From positions 88,109,047-88,173,046 of the forward strand of contig JACSVZ010000004.1 in assembly GCA_014706295.1 (NCBI GenBank): a stretch of 64,000 nt of DNA. Direction: 5' to 3'. The notes under the pieces were generated by a model. It saw only the letters and a program-made list of their open reading frames with translations. It was not told the origin of the DNA and did no database searches. Of the stretch, positions 24,201 through 38,500 are shown in pieces (within the stretch, counting starts at the first letter, position 1; each line of letters begins with the position of its first letter). A program made the position numbers and the translations under genes. The DNA is from Lycocorax pyrrhopterus obiensis. Lineage: Eukaryota > Chordata > Aves > Passeriformes > Paradisaeidae.

Positions 24201-27200
24201 GTGTATCTCCAACTTGCTGGTGCCAGAAGTCCACTGAGGAAAAGATTTTACTGGAGGAGGCAATGGTAGGCTCGTACGTTGCATGGAATGAGTGAATGGT
24301 TGGCTTAAAACTGTAACAAAGTGCTGTGATGTTGGGCCAACCACCCAATACCGTAGTAATCGAGAGGAACTTGGAAACAAGTCATGTTATTAATTCTTTT
24401 CCTGCCAAAATTCAGGATTTATTAATTTTAGAGGCAAAAAGCAGTATAGTTCCCTCTAAAGTGGGAACCCAGATTTTATGTCATTTCCTAGAGGCAAATG
24501 GTTAACAATTCTGCAGAATAATTTTTGCACATTTTTTTATAAGACAGCAGTAAATGTCTATTAGAGGTGACCTTATGAGGAGAAAGAGTTATAATAAGAA
24601 TTAAATATTTGTTGTTATTTGCTACTACCTAGCTTAGTTTTGAGGTACGTGAGGAAGTTCCATTTGTTAACAATAAAATATTCTCCCCCTTGCAGAAACT
24701 TTCAGTTATATAACTTGTAGTCTGATCCAGGTTGCAGGAAAGTAAATGACAATTCTCCCATAGAGGGTAATAACAGCAGGATACACCCAGTAATTCATAC
24801 AAGAGTCTGAGAACAGACCCAGAGGGGAAAAGAAATGGAGAAAAGTATTTGTTTAAAAACTTTTGTTTGTTTACATCTGACTCCAATGCTCTTTTAAAAC
24901 CAATACAGAGGGTGGTGAAGGTAATGAAACCCATGGAAAAGTTTCTGGATAGGCCATACAAATTCTCAAGGGCAGAGACACTGCTAGGTTATTACTAATA
25001 TGTGAGTTGTTTAGTAATTAACAGTCTTCTGTGAGACCTGGGAGACAAGAATTAGCAAAAGACGAAAGTAGAAACGCGACTGAAATGCTCTTGTGATACT
25101 TTGAGCTGATGTACATAGATTCAGTACAAGGCTGTGTAGATTCTATATGGCTGATGATCACAAAGACAAAATAACTGGTAATTATTAACTAGCCTGGAAC
25201 CTCATACTTGATTTTGGATTACTTTTTCTGATCCCACCTCAGAATCTGTATTTGGGGGATTTGGAATGCATGATAATAGGAAGAAGTCAAAGAATATGTA
25301 TTCTGCCCATTTACAGCAAAGTTCCTCAATTGCTAAAATCTATAAACTGACTTTTCAGTAGCTCTCTCAACCCTTCTTCACATTTGAAAAGATTTGTTTC
25401 ATGAGCCAATAATTTTGCCAGCTAAAACCTGGCAAACTTGAGAATAATTCTTCTTGGCATTTCCTTCTTTGTCTAGTACTGGATTAAAAACATTTAAAAA
25501 AGTTAAGCTATGTGCATTTAAATTGAGGTGCTTTTCTAAGACCAACATACATTTCAATTGTAGAAAAATTCATATCAATTAAGTTATAGCAGAGATGCAT
25601 GTGGCTGAAAATAATTCCATAGAGGTTTAGACAATGCTGAAGATGCTTATTCTTCTCTAATCTGTCCAAATATAATTGATTTGGATATCAGTTTGTACAG
25701 TCCTAAAAATAACAGCGGTTTGATATTGTTAAAGATCTCAAGATTCTTGTTACATTTCATCAAATAGTCAAATATTCTCCATTCAAATTCATGGGGAAGC
25801 CTGCACAAGCATGCCCAAGAAATTAATAGATGTTTCCTTTGCCTAAGATCCTATATAAAAATGATCACAGAATTGAAGAAAATAATTTACCTAATCTACT
25901 TCCCTCAAGTTTTAAGTCAATCCTAATAGGTGTTTGTTCCTGGAAATATTTAGAAATGAACTAGTGACCAATGTCTCTATGCTTACACAGGAAGTCTGAA
26001 TGCTTCTCTAGTATGCTTTGCTCAGGAATCAAAAGAAATGGCTTTTTGTTTTATTCATAAGAACTTCTCAATTTCAGCTCTTTGGTAATTGAATTTGGAT
26101 ATTCAGCCTCAGAGGGAATATCCAAAAGAATTGTCTATTCCCATCATAAAAATTGAAAGTGCCCAAGATCTCTTTTTAAAAACTCAGTTGGAAGTTTTCT
26201 TTGATTTAATTTTCTACTGAAATGTTTCCCTGTTACAATCTTTATGTAACTGTGCTAAGAGCATTTAGTATAACAGGATATGTTTCAATTTCTAGAAATA
26301 TAAATTTACCATTTATTTAGCATAGTGCTTAGAGAACCTTTAGCAGCATTTCAGGTTTCAAAACTGTCCACCCTGGAAATATTTGCACAGTTTTATTGAA
26401 TGCAAAACATGTAATCTGGTCTTCCTCCTCCAAGTTGCTTAGCCTTGTACCAGAAGATTCTTAGATAGATTGTGGTTCAACTGCCTGCAGAGACTATTCT
26501 AAGAAAAATATCCAAAGCAGAAAGAAGTACTGTTTTCAAATCGGATGTCTTTTATCTTCAGCATTTGAATTAGAAGTTGCTTATGTTATTTTAAAAAGCA
26601 GTATTATTATCAGTGTCAGGAAGGCTGATGTTTTGGAGTTCTCCCTCATGTATTGCGTAAGCCCACAGCAAAACATTTCTTTTTCAGAAACTTCCCCCTA
26701 CCTGCAGATAGAGCCTTGCTATGTTGTTCGTTGAGTAAAGCATTATTTTCTTTCAATATCTGCTTTCTGACTTTGAAATTCAGGTATATTTACAATCACA
26801 TTATTAATAAGATGTCTGGGGAAAGGACAGGTGTTTTAGCTACGTGGGCGATGTTGAAGCTGAAGCTCTGAGAGTTTCCTGTATTGTTTCACATGTACAA
26901 GTAGTTTTTGAAAAACATCTCAGCTTTGCTGCAGATGCTGCAACTGGGATGTTTGTAAGAACTTTTTATCATCATGCATCAGTACATTTCTGGTAGATTT
27001 TGTCTTCAGTGAGACATATCAATGAAGCTAAAACCAGAGCATTTGCTGTATCAGAGAACAGAGTGGATCTTCCTACTCGATCATCTGCTTTCAAAGACCC
27101 GAGTACTGGGATATAACCAGGCTACTGAAAGCAGCTTTGGTTTTCTCTCCAAAATGGCCATAGCTTTAAAGCAATTGAATTGTAGAATATACTTGGAGTT

Positions 27201-28664
27201 ATTTTGAAGGGTGTGCAAGATTTGAACCTTTTTAGGATACAATTTCGATTATTTTTACAGAAATAGGAAGCTGGTAGCACTAATGTTTTTTCTTTTTTGT
27301 TAAAAGTAAAATAGGAAAACTAGGATTTTCATATGACCAAGGAATTATGGTTAAAGCTCAGCTGTCAAATGAGTTTCACTGTAAAATCAGAAACATTACC
27401 AAGTACTGTTGGATTTTCTTTCCTCCTTTATATTGCTTCTTTTTCTGCCTGCTACAGAAGTCTTTGATGGGCTCATTAATTTGCAGGGTGGAAAAAAATT
27501 TCTCTGACTATGAGCACAGTTAAAGCAAATAGTTGAAGTTTCCAAATCATAGGAAGCATAATCATGACAGCTAATGAATCTAAACACAGCATTTTTGGTG
27601 ATTTGGATAAATTTAGCTACATTTGCACAGTGAATACTTGCTGTAAAGACAATTTTAAATAACTTTTGGAGCTTGATATTTAGTTTTCCTAACTAAGATG
27701 GTAGTAAGTTCTGAGGATCATACTTGAAACATTTTATAGGAGTCAGTGTTTGGGCAAAACCTGCAAAATTCAATTCAGTTCAAAGTTACATTAGTATGCC
27801 TGGATTGAAGATATGGGCTTACTCCATTGATTTAAAGTGCTAACAGAAATTATGTTCTGGATTGAAATTTTATTTTCAAACACACTTAATACTTGAGAGA
27901 ATTTTAATCTGCAGATTTAGCCTAAAGTCCTAAACCATCTTAAAGCATAGCTGAAAATATAGTCAACATTGTTAGTTCTAATAAATAAAATTTCTCAAAA
28001 ATAATTATTTTTTCCTTATGCTGACATGATGCCAAATGCAGAGCTCCACTCTTTTCATGCTTCTAGTCATTATTGCTGACAATTTAGTTACAGAAGCATG
28101 CTGTTGATGCACTTGAAAGACGTCTTTTTTGCTTTGCCCTATATTCAAGGCAAATACCTAACTTTCAAGATCACATCGAACAAAATAATGACTGGCTCTT
28201 CCAAGAAGCATTGTTTGGTTCAAGGCTAAAAGTCTTTTTATTCAACATCTAGTTTCTTATTAAACTCAAACAGGAAATAGAAGTCAGTTTCATAAAGGGT
28301 GTTTGGTATTTATTTCTCTCAATAATCTAATGTTACTTACCTTTTAAAACTGTTAGGTACATAATGATAATAAATCAAGGAAAATGATAGTGCCACATAG
28401 AAAAATTAATTTAGGTGACTGTGATTTATTCATTCTGTCCATTACCCAAATACATACCACAATCTGTTAAAACTGAAATGAGTTTAGAAAAAAACCCTCC
28501 ATAGAAGAATGAGAGGTGTGCAGAAAGGTGAAGAAATTCTTAGAAATTTTTTGCACTTTGCTTAAACAAGAATTCTTACAATCTTCTGTTGTGCAGATAT
28601 GTCTCCTTCCTGCCTAATATAGAATGTTGTTTTGAAATATGCTTTAGGATGATTGTAATTTTAC
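21236..28664. other. Long AT-rich interval without recognised features
   Basis: About 7.4 kb in which I find no transposable element ends, RNA genes or convincing exons. Frames reach 110 codons (minus strand, 24629-24961) but show no domains, and they overlap others on the opposite strand. Confidence 0.5.
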
Positions 28665-28960
28665 ACACAGAAACAGTGTAACTTCAGCAGACTTCCCTGC
28701 TCGATTTGCTCATTTGTAATGTCATCCTTCCCAATCACGCTTGTCTCTTTTGATATACTGCCTCCCATGAAAACTGCGAGCCCTGTAAATGTCTCTATGA
28801 TGACTAGCTCACTGAAGCCCTGGTCGTTGATGGCAGCTAACATAATGCAAATAATAAATAATAATAGTGTCTGTACATAGCTACAGCAAAGCCAGTGAAG
28901 CAATACATGTTCCTGGATATACAGGGATTCTAATGATCTACTGGATCAGCGTCAGATCTT
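28665..28960 (-). other. CpG-retaining open segment, possible exon or conserved element
   Basis: The minus strand is open for about 95 codons (stop at 28661-28663, continuing upstream to a stop near 28946). It holds a hydrophobic stretch ('TLLLFIICIMLAAI') followed by a balanced, non-repetitive polar part ('DQGFSELVIIETFTG'). Several CpG dinucleotides survive in this 300-base segment while the surrounding kilobases have very few. An AG at a 'tatatccag' position upstream could be an acceptor, but no clear donor is seen at the other end. I do not recognise the protein. A conserved non-coding element or chance are equally possible. Confidence 0.25.
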
Positions 28961-31900
28961 CTCCCCGTATCACATGTGTCAAAGCACGAGCTGGAGCTCA
29001 ACTTCTGCAGTCAGATCTATATTTGAATTTTTACAGAGTTTAGTGACTCTTTGTGAGCCTACTGCTCCACTCTTCCATATTTATTGAGTGAAATATTTTT
29101 ATCCTTTGTAGTCTCTATACTTTAGTGGTGTTACATACATGTTATCTACTCTCTTTCCTATAAATTAATTACAAAGCAACAGCAGAAGGCACCTTCTAAA
29201 TAATGTATTCTGAACTTTTAACAGTATATGCTTAACTCCTATTCTTATTTCCATTTTATTTAAATACCATAACCTGAAATTCATATGCCAGGAAATAGTG
29301 TGAAGAGGACTGAACAAATTTTCAAGCAATGCCTGTCAACATTACGTAGAGGTTTGACCCTGCAGGTTCTGAACTCTTAACACAGTCATTAGAATAATTG
29401 TAATGAAATTTTCAAGATGCAATGATTGAAGGATTGTGGTCTTAACTGTTTTGAATATGTGCTTCATTAGGCTAAAAGCCTAAGCTGTTAGCATTGAGAT
29501 GCCTCAACTGTAGTCATGTTCCATGTATTTGCATTCAGTAGTGCAGTGCTTTGGTAAGACTTCCTTTTGTAGCCACATCTCTCCAGATGTCTTTTACACG
29601 TGTGTTTCTGTGGAATGTTTTGGTATTTAATAGAAACATCTCTTGTTTTCAAGCTACCCTAGAAAGAGAAAGAGGTAATTAAATTTCATAGAAACTGCAA
29701 CCTTTAAACAAAGATACGTGATATGTGTGTGCCCATGTACTGCATAGTTAAAAGAAACACTAACATAACACTAGAATTAGAAAAGCAGCTCTTTAATTTC
29801 AAAGGTTGGATTGCCAGCAGTGAACTAGAAAAGGAAATGTTTTTGATACAAGACTTTTTGTATGTACTGGTTCCCTACATCAGACGCACTAATTTACATT
29901 TTGGAATCATTTTCTGTTCTGATTACTTGCTCTTGCTGAGCAGTGGAAAAAAAAAAGTCAGATTAAAAAGTACAATAATAGAGCTATCTTGCCAAACTCA
30001 TTGCATTCAGACAACTGCAAGGCTTCCTCCCCTCACAGTAATTTGACTGAGAATATACCCACTGTGTTGAGATTTATGCACTGGGAATGGAGTGCAGAAT
30101 TATTCCAACAACTTGCCAAAATTTTGAAAGCACAAGCTTTTTAAGTCTAAATGCTTAAATGCCATTTGTAGGCAATAAGAAAACTACTGCTAATGTATTT
30201 GGTTTCAGTGCTTTCACTATACAGCAAGTGTGTTAACATATAAAACAACAGTAACTGGTCCTCTGGGAAATTCCAATACAGCAGAGCCGCTGTATCTGGA
30301 AAGCTATTTTTATATATGGAACACTACTGGGCTGTGTAATATTTTGCTATTAGGTGAACACATTGAAAAAATTTAATTGGCATGTGATTTCAGCTGTCTT
30401 CTCAGAGGAATAGTGGTAACTTTCTGTACTGATTCAGTTCACTGTACCTGTAGAACTGCTGTTAAAGGAAAACCAGTGGCTTGGATCCACGGAAGGAAGA
30501 CTAATGACTAATTTCCAACACACAAAACCCTAGAGAAACTTCTGAGTACCCTTTAAATGGTGTATCTGCCATTAACTTATTTATATATTTCACTTCAGGA
30601 ATTTTTAAAAAGACCCTTTTCCACCATGTTGTGTGCTGTGAATGGCCAGAATTGCCTTGATACAAAAACTGGGCCATCACGAAACTAAGTTGTTGTTGCA
30701 CGCCACTGGTGTGGTAGACTTACGTGATAGCTGTGCCAAGAGATTCCTTTTGCTGAAATGCTTCTGCCCTTTCAACAGAAGAAGAGGACCTACTCTTTCC
30801 CTTCTAGTGCAGCGACTGAGCTAGACATGTGTGAAAGTGATTCAGTTAATTTATTACTTCTGTCCTAAAAGTGCGTGTGAAAGATGTTCGGGGTTAAGCC
30901 TACACCTGGTCAAAAATCTACTGAAAGCCCTTAAATTAAGTCAAGCTTGGGCTGACTTGCAAGATTGCCACTTTACTTGTTTTTGGTCAAGACATTTTTT
31001 CATGTTGAACACAAAAGATAGGCAAGACACAATTCTTTGTTCTTCAACTCAAATGAATAGGCTCTAGGACTCAGGTGGATGGTGATTCCGACAGCTTTCA
31101 GGACAAAAAATGTCCCACATAGATAAAACACTCCTTTAGATCAGATACCTTTTCTCTGCAGTCATTACATTAGGTGAACTGTTATGATTCAGTGAACTGC
31201 TGAAGCTTTTTTTTCATGTACCATGCCAGGCAGCCATGCTATTTGTCTCTATTAGGACTTTCCACACCCTAAGTAGGGTGGCCATTTACTCATTGTAGTG
31301 CTAATTATACTCTGTTGTGATAGTTAGTCCCTCCTTGCCTCCATTTTCTTCTTTTTCTTCATACAAAACGCAAATTTCTCTCAAAGTGAAAAATTACTGT
31401 AAATTGAGATCTGTGCTTTTTTTCTTTTTTTTTCCAAGACCTAGGAAAATAAAAAATATGCTCTTCCCAAATTCAGCCATCTCTTCTTAGGTGATCCCTG
31501 CTGCTTAGATATTTGCAGGTCTTTATGCAGGTCTTTAAGCTCCCTCCCTTTAAACGGTGGCTGCTTGTGCTGTGCCTCTTATTATGGCATTGCCTTGCTA
31601 ACCTCTAATATTTCATTGCTTGCCTATGCTTATTCTGCCTGCTTGTCACCTTTCCTCAGCCCTGTTAGATTTTTCTTACAAATTTTTCAAGGCTTTTTAC
31701 TTCATTCTGTAAGTGTTTACACTGGGCTATGTGCCTTAAGCTCCCACATACTTCCAGAATAGGTGGAATAGACGCTTGATATTCTAATGCAAGAATTTTA
31801 ATCCAGTGATGGAGGTAAATCTGAGCATGTTAATTCTTAAAAGACTCAGAGGAAGCCAAGCTGGACAAAACTGGCAGAAATTCTGGGCAGGAGCTCTCAG

Positions 31901-32846
31901 CTGGACAGAGAGAGTAGATTCCAAAGCAGTGTTTTAATTGCTACTAATATCAGTGCTCAGGGGTGGAAACATGGATTTCTTTCTGTAACTTGTTCCCACC
32001 ATCTACTCATTATCATGACAGCTGATCAAGCTGGGATCTTAGAGGCAGTGGTTGAACCAAACTATGAGCCTTTGTCCTTGGCCAGAGTGCTAGAGGTGAC
32101 AGGAAAACAGAGATGGCACAGGAGCAGAAGAGCTGCTGGTAACAATCTGAGCTCATTTCCTTCCTGTCCATGCTAAACCTGTTATGTGCTGCTGTATGGC
32201 TTGAAATAAAAAAGAAAGGAAACCGTGTCCTGCTGCCTCATAACTGTAAAGCATCCATGAGTCAGATAAGTCCCTGCAGTGCCCTGAATGGTGATCTGCT
32301 CCCTTGGGATATAACTGACAGGCAGGACCACCACAGTGAACACTGCCCCTGCGCCTCAGCACTGCCTGCTTGTCTTTTTGTACGTATTGTTTGGAAACTT
32401 GGAGAACAGGACTGACTGTCTCTCTGAGAGGCCTCCTGCATTTGAGAATATTTTTGTGTTGCTTGGGGGAATTGCTGCATGAAAGATGTAGCTACCCACT
32501 GAGTGTCAGATAAAGAGCAGGCTCCATTTCATCTATTAGCTGGCTAAAGAGTAGATTGTCTTGTAGACACTTTCTATATTCCCTTGGGAAGAGATTCAGG
32601 GTTCTGATGGTTACTGTTTGATACCCTAAGGGATCTTGATGGCCCATCATGGTGGAGTCCCTTCTGGAATTGCCCCAGGTTATTCATCCTGCATGTCTTA
32701 AGCACCTCTCTGTTTATTTCTGTGCAATGGAAACAATCATCTTGGGAAGTGGACATCGCATGTCCTTCAAGTGACTAAAGAACAACATAACTGCCTAGCT
32801 GAGCTAGGCAACTAACTTTAATATGCTTTTAAGTGTATCTAGTTTT
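28961..32846. other. AT-rich DNA, nothing recognised
   Basis: A 107-codon plus-strand frame at 29723-30046 has no domain and no splice context. No repeats are recognised. The segment 32200-32420 is less AT-rich and open on both strands, which reflects composition rather than coding. Confidence 0.5.
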
Positions 32847-32921
32847 GATTTTTCCTCTTCTCTTGTATTTTTCTTTTTCTTCTTTTTTTTTTTTCCTTTT
32901 CTTGCCCCCTCTCCTTTCCAG
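32847..32921 (+). other. Long polypyrimidine tract ending in CAG
   Basis: About 70 bases of almost pure T/C end in 'ctcctttccag', which has the form of a strong 3' splice site. The sequence after it is open for about 40 codons in one frame, but no donor with a good consensus closes an exon. Low-complexity T/C sequence explains the tract just as well. Confidence 0.3.
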
Positions 32922-35172
32922 GTTGGCCTTTTCAGCAGAGGGAGATAAGCCCAGGAGTACTATAGTTACAGCTGCTGAAACCTATCCCTTATCTACCTCT
33001 CTTCTGGGAACACTTGAGAAAGGTCAGATCTTCCACTTTCTGTAACACTGGACAGAAACTTTAGGGATTAATTAAAATGAAAGAAGTGAAAATCTATCTG
33101 TCCCCATGTCTTTTTGTCCTTATCACCTTTCTTTGAGAAACGTAGAGACCTTTGAGAAAAATTCCGCCTACTCATGGGCTGACTGTGTGTTTTAAGAGGG
33201 AAGGGAAAAAGCCCAAGATTGCTACTGGGAGCAGACTTGACAGGTTATGCTTTCTTCAAATTGGGAATTTCCACAGTCTTTCTTCCATCTCATTTTTCCT
33301 AAAATTTACTGGGAGACACTAGGCTGTGAAATTTTTCAGATAAACTGGGATGCTCTCTGAACAAAGTGTTAACTAAAAATATCGAATAGTTTTATGCATA
33401 TAGAACTCAACTGAGAATGCTCTAGACATGTATTAATGCTATGGTAGCACTGGAGAAACATGGTACATTTGATCAGTGTCTCAGCGTTTGCAAGGTATCA
33501 CATTAAACTGAAAGTTTTTGTATTTAGGAAAATACTTTTTTCCATGGCACACAAATTTTTTTCCCCTAGAAGTTTTTTTTTTCTCAATAGAAGTATGTCA
33601 AATAGTTTTCATGTACTGAGGTATATTTTAACATATGTTAACCAAACATATGCTTTGGGGGTTTTTTCAGTTTGTTTATTGAATTTGAAACTATAAGCAT
33701 ACAATTTCAAAAAAGCATTTTAAAGGTTAACCAATAAACAAGAAGTTTAAAATAATAAAAGAGAATAATTTAAAGTAGATCCTCTGTAAGGGCACAAACT
33801 TACTTTGATACTCCACAGAATGCAAACTCTTCCTTTCCTGACAAGGTATTATGACTAGACTTTTCATGAATGTCAGAAATAATTTTAATTTCACCTCATG
33901 TTCTTTTTATTTCTGCATGTATTAATATTCCTGGATTTAGAGGCTGGTCAATAGAGTTAATGCCACCAATAATAAGGCTGCATCCAGCTTTTGTCAATCA
34001 GAGCTAAGAGCTTTCTTCTCTTCTCAAGTTGAAATCTCTTTGCTATGTCTTATTAACTTCTATTAGTCTCATTATTAAGTCTTTAATATTACCTAAATAT
34101 TTGAAGTTATAAGAAAATAATGCCTTAAGACCCGAATAAAGTTTTGGAACTGAGTTCTACAGATGAGAACTATGCTAAACTCTGACTCAGATTTACTGTC
34201 GTGGGTCTCTCCAGAAAGAGGAGGTAAAAGAATAAGCCATAAGCAGTAGAACAAAACCAGTAGGGTGCCTTTCTTTCTGGCTTCTCTACTGTAGACAGAT
34301 CTTGCAGCAAATTCTTCTGGCATATGGAACACAAAAAAATTAATTCTTAGGAGGCTGTGGGTGAAAGTACTGACTAAAATTCTAGGCATCTTAGACGTCT
34401 TAGATACCACAAAGCCATACCCTTTTATGTCTGAAATGGGTGAGTATTTTGAGTGGCTTGGTACAAATGCTCTGTGGAGTACACATTCAAATTAGGTGAG
34501 ATTATGTTGATTTGGTTGAATTTATGAATTTACAAGTAAAAATTATAAACTGTGTTAGAGCCACTGCAAGATTACCCACAAAGAAGTTTCCATCAGGTTA
34601 TATAAATTAGTTGTCTAACTAGCTTTAATTAAAGAGATATAACTATTGTTTATAAGAATAAACTTCATTTTTTGCTAAAAAAATTGCACTGGATGTCAGC
34701 AGTTGTGTTGATTTCTTGGGAAAAAAAATTACTGTATCAACTCCTTGATGTATTTCTAAATGTTATTTCTGGTGGTTTTTGTCAGTTTTGATGAAAAGTT
34801 TCACAGAACTAGCCTGAAATGATACATTGTTTTCCAGAATTTCTCAGATTCACCCTAAACAATCTATTAGACTGTTCCCAGCGTGCACCAGCGTTAAGTT
34901 AAAGAACATAGAAAAAACCTCAAGCTTTATTTAGTTCTAAAGACCATATGATATTGGAGGGGTGGACCTAAGTAAATATGAATTGAAGTTGCAATACATT
35001 TTATAAAACTTTCCTACAAAGTAGATGTCTGGGCCCAGATCCACTCCTGTGGGCACAAGGAGATACAAACTATTGCCTGATATTTATGTTACTGTAGCAC
35101 TCAGCTGTCTTGAGCCTGCTCAGGACCTGGAGGGTCTCTTATGACAAAACTTAGTCCTTGCCAATAAAAAAT
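32922..35172. other. AT-rich DNA, nothing recognised
   Basis: Frames up to 105 codons (minus strand, 34093-34410) have no recognisable domain. No repeat family is identified. Confidence 0.5.
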
Positions 35173-35550
35173 ATAGAATCATAGAATGGCCTGGGTTCAA
35201 AGAAACCTTAAAGATCATCTAGTCCCAATTCCTCTTTCACTAGAGCAGGTTGCTCAGAGCCCCATCCAGTCTGGCCTTGGACACCTCCAGGGATGTGGCA
35301 TCCACAGCTTCTCTAGGCAACACATTCCAGTGCCTCACCACCCTCCCAGTAAAGATGTCTTCCTAATAATATCTCTTCCTAATATCTAATCTAAACCTAC
35401 ACTCTTTCAGTTTGAAGCCATTCCCTCTTATTCTTGTAAAAAGTCTCTCCTCATCTTTCTTGTCAGCTCCCTTCCAGGTACTGGAAGGCTGCAATTAGGT
35501 CATCTTGAATTAGCCTTCTGTTTTCCAAGCTGAACAAACCCAAGAAGGCA
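35173..35550 (-). mobile_element. CR1 LINE 3' fragment
   Basis: The plus strand begins 'atagaatcatagaatggc', the inverted CR1 tail, then 'ccttaaagatcatctagt'. The element runs in reverse through the 3' UTR to the end of ORF2, where the minus strand reads 'GLFSLENRRL', 'QDDLIAAFQYLEG', the standard CR1 C-terminal wording. It is 5'-truncated at about 35550, where an (AAAAAC)n tract begins. A partial duplication of 'tcttcctaata' at 35358-35381 lies at the same element position as the duplication in the copy at 7.6 kb. A 124-codon minus-strand frame extends from this element into flanking DNA and is not a gene. Confidence 0.92.
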
Positions 35551-35555
35551 CAACG

Positions 35556-35578
35556 AAAAACAAAAACAAAAACAAAAA
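35556..35578. repeat. (AAAAAC)n microsatellite beside CR1
   Basis: About four AAAAAC units directly at the 5'-truncated side of the CR1 copy. In CR1 the A-rich tail is not at this end, so the tract is either pre-existing insertion-site sequence or later expansion. Confidence 0.85.
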
Positions 35579-35585
35579 TTAAAAA

Positions 35586-38500
35586 AGAAGTTGAAAACTC
35601 TCTAAAGTCTGGTATATACTTGCAAAAATTTACTTGATACCAAGTACAGTTTTTTGGGGTTTTTTGGCTGCATATTGCTGCAGAGAGCCCTGACACAAGA
35701 TTAGGAAGAGAGAATGGTAAACTTGTAGGACAGTTCAGGGAGACAGCACTGGCCATGACAGGTGCCATGGGAGAAGGGAAGCTGTGTTGAGCACCTGCTG
35801 GCCTTACATAGGCAGATAACAGCACAGAGATGAACAAGCTGATCCCAAAGCCTTATGTCTGGGTAAGAAGCTTAAAACTGGGAAATAGTTTAAGTGACAT
35901 CTGGTATTTTGTTTTCTATTTTATGAGTAGATAGTAGTTTTGCTCCAAGAAAAAAGAATCTCATCAGTTGTCCCAGTGTTCTTGTCTGGTCAGAAATAAT
36001 CTAATAGTTATCATTACACCCTGATTTATAAACCTCACCCCTCCAGAATCCAGCCCACCTCTAACAGATTAGAGATGGAATTTTCTCATACTGAAGATCT
36101 TTTAGTCTGATCCATTATTTTTCAAGGAGTAGCCAAGTTCTGTGTGTAATGTGTCTTTCAAACAACACCTCTGAGACTAAGAGTTTCGAAGATATCCTTT
36201 TTTATAAAAGGGAGTAGAATCTGCCTCTAAGCACTCAAGCTCTCTCTGTGGACTTCATCTGGATATCTCAAGAGATGTGCATTACTCTTCCAAGAGTCAA
36301 AGTAAGGCAGATCTCTGGCTTTACAGAACTTACAGTTATACTGCTTGTCCCTGTCAGCACCTTTGCTATGTCACACTTTGAATTTTGTTAGAAATAAGTT
36401 GTATTATTGCATTCTTGCATTTACTGCTCCTGAATTTCCTCATAATGGTTTAGTAAGAGATATCATTCTATGTGAAAGCCAAGTTCTGTTTTCTTATAGA
36501 AATACATACTTGAAATAAGAACGTCTCCAGAATCTTCCAGACCAAAGCAATGTTAGTAGTAAACAGATGAGAAGACACTTCGTCAGTGTCTTTAGTTTTT
36601 ATTTCTTATGTCTCTAAAAAGTTTTCTTTGGGTGTAGACGAATGACAAAAAGAGGGAATATCTGTGGTTTAAAGCTGGAGCAGATTATATGACAAGAGCT
36701 TTTAAAGAAGCAGAAGCTGCAAAATGAAAAGCAGATGTTTGGAGGAATGGCACATGCACCTCTGATTCACAAAGAGTTTAATTTGTCATAGTTCAGGTGG
36801 GGCCAAACTGCATTCAGGGAATTGTTTGAGGTCTTGGCATTTTAGAAATATTGGCAATACAACACAGTTTTTTAAATTCCTAGGTCCATGACCTGAAGAA
36901 GTTCAGATAAACCAAATATGTAGATTCCTGTTGCGACATAATGAATAGACAAATAAAAAAGACCTTTAACAACTGTGGAATTTATGTCTTTGTTAGGTTA
37001 TTTTCTCAAGTGACCAATAATTCTGTCAATATTTTTAAAACTCCTAATAAAACAGTGTACTGATCTACATCAACCCACAAAAAATGTTTGGGATTTTGAA
37101 GATCTTTTTTATTATTACCACATGCAAATAATTTTTTTTTAAGAAATGTGTGTAAAAATGAAATTGAGATTATACTCTGTATCCAGCTAATTTTCAAAAT
37201 CACCAATACTTTTTTGCAGAATTTTGATAGTTTATCAAAAACTAAGAAATTTTAGAATGACTAGAAATAACATCTAAGAAGTCTAAATATTTCCCAAAAT
37301 CTGTACCATACCTGTCAATTTAAACTCAGTGTTGTTCATCTACATTTAGGAAAAGTGTAGTGAAAGACAAAATAATGAGGTCATTTGAAAATCAATTTCT
37401 TTGATATAAAATGACTTTTTTATAAATGCCTCACAGTTCATTATTGTTTCTTTACTATCTATTTTTGCAAATTTTCTGGCACAAAATTTAGTTATGAGGC
37501 GGTATTACCAGCTGAGTGAGCAGTAAATGAGAGATAAAGCATGACATGGCAATGGAAAAAGAACAGTTTTGTTGATTTTCACGCTAGGGTCTGTGAATCT
37601 TTGGGATTCTGAATTACCTTGGAATGCTGTGCAACAGCGTGTAGAAGATGTGCTCCTGTGGTCAGGAAGCTTAACGCTGTTGTACAAAGAGCTGCACCTC
37701 TCTCAGACAGGCCTGGGGATCTGCAAATTGAAAAAGATTGAGAAACACCCTTGGCTCTACACAGGAAATAATCCTTTATTGTGCCGTCTGAAGTTGTTTT
37801 AACCTCACTCTGGAAACAGACTAGAAACTTTTATAAAAGTAACTAATATCACAATAGATTTTAGCTTTGAAGGAGTTTCTAGTTTGTTAAAGAAAATAAG
37901 AGCTCACAGTGGTGGGGAAGGGAATTATTTTTGCTGTTTATTTCAAATAGAAGAGGCCTTGAGGTGCACAGTCAAGTAGGTGGGGATTTGGCATGTGCTC
38001 ATTTGTCATTTCATGTGGGCTAGCTTTACTCTCTTAAATATTTATTACTTAATCCAAAAAAAGTAATAATAGTAATGCTGTAACATTTCTCTGGCTGTGT
38101 TCCCTCTGCAGGGTAATTACTTGTGATGAGTGCTTGGGGGTACTCTGGTCCCAGCTTGAATCTTTGGCTGGAGAGAAAATGATGAAGATGGTTTTTACCT
38201 GTCTGAGTTCCAGACCCAGAGCTATTGTGGAAATATTTCATTGACAGAAATACTGTAATAAGATTTCAAATTGCAAACCCTTTAATTACAAGATTAATGG
38301 CTTTCAGGCTAGCAAAAATAACTGAAATGTCACTTCCAGTTGTTTGTACACTCATTCATTTATTCACTTGGCTAATTAACTTGAGCCAGGTACAGCACTT
38401 CCAGTAAAGCAAAAGTTATAATTTCCTTTCTCTGTGGTTATAGTCCCTTTGAAAATGTACAGTGTAGGCTGGGAGTGATTCAGCTACCTCAAATACTTAT

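Noticed and set aside
24629..24961. 110-codon minus-strand frame as a gene
   Set aside because: No domain or splice context; its composition is that of the surrounding AT-rich DNA.
32922..33045. Exon after the long polypyrimidine tract
   Set aside because: No convincing donor and an unremarkable peptide; low-complexity T/C sequence is enough to explain the acceptor-like end.
35463..35837. 124-codon minus-strand open frame as a gene
   Set aside because: Its C-terminal part is the end of CR1 ORF2 and its middle is the translated (AAAAAC)n tract; the rest is flanking DNA.
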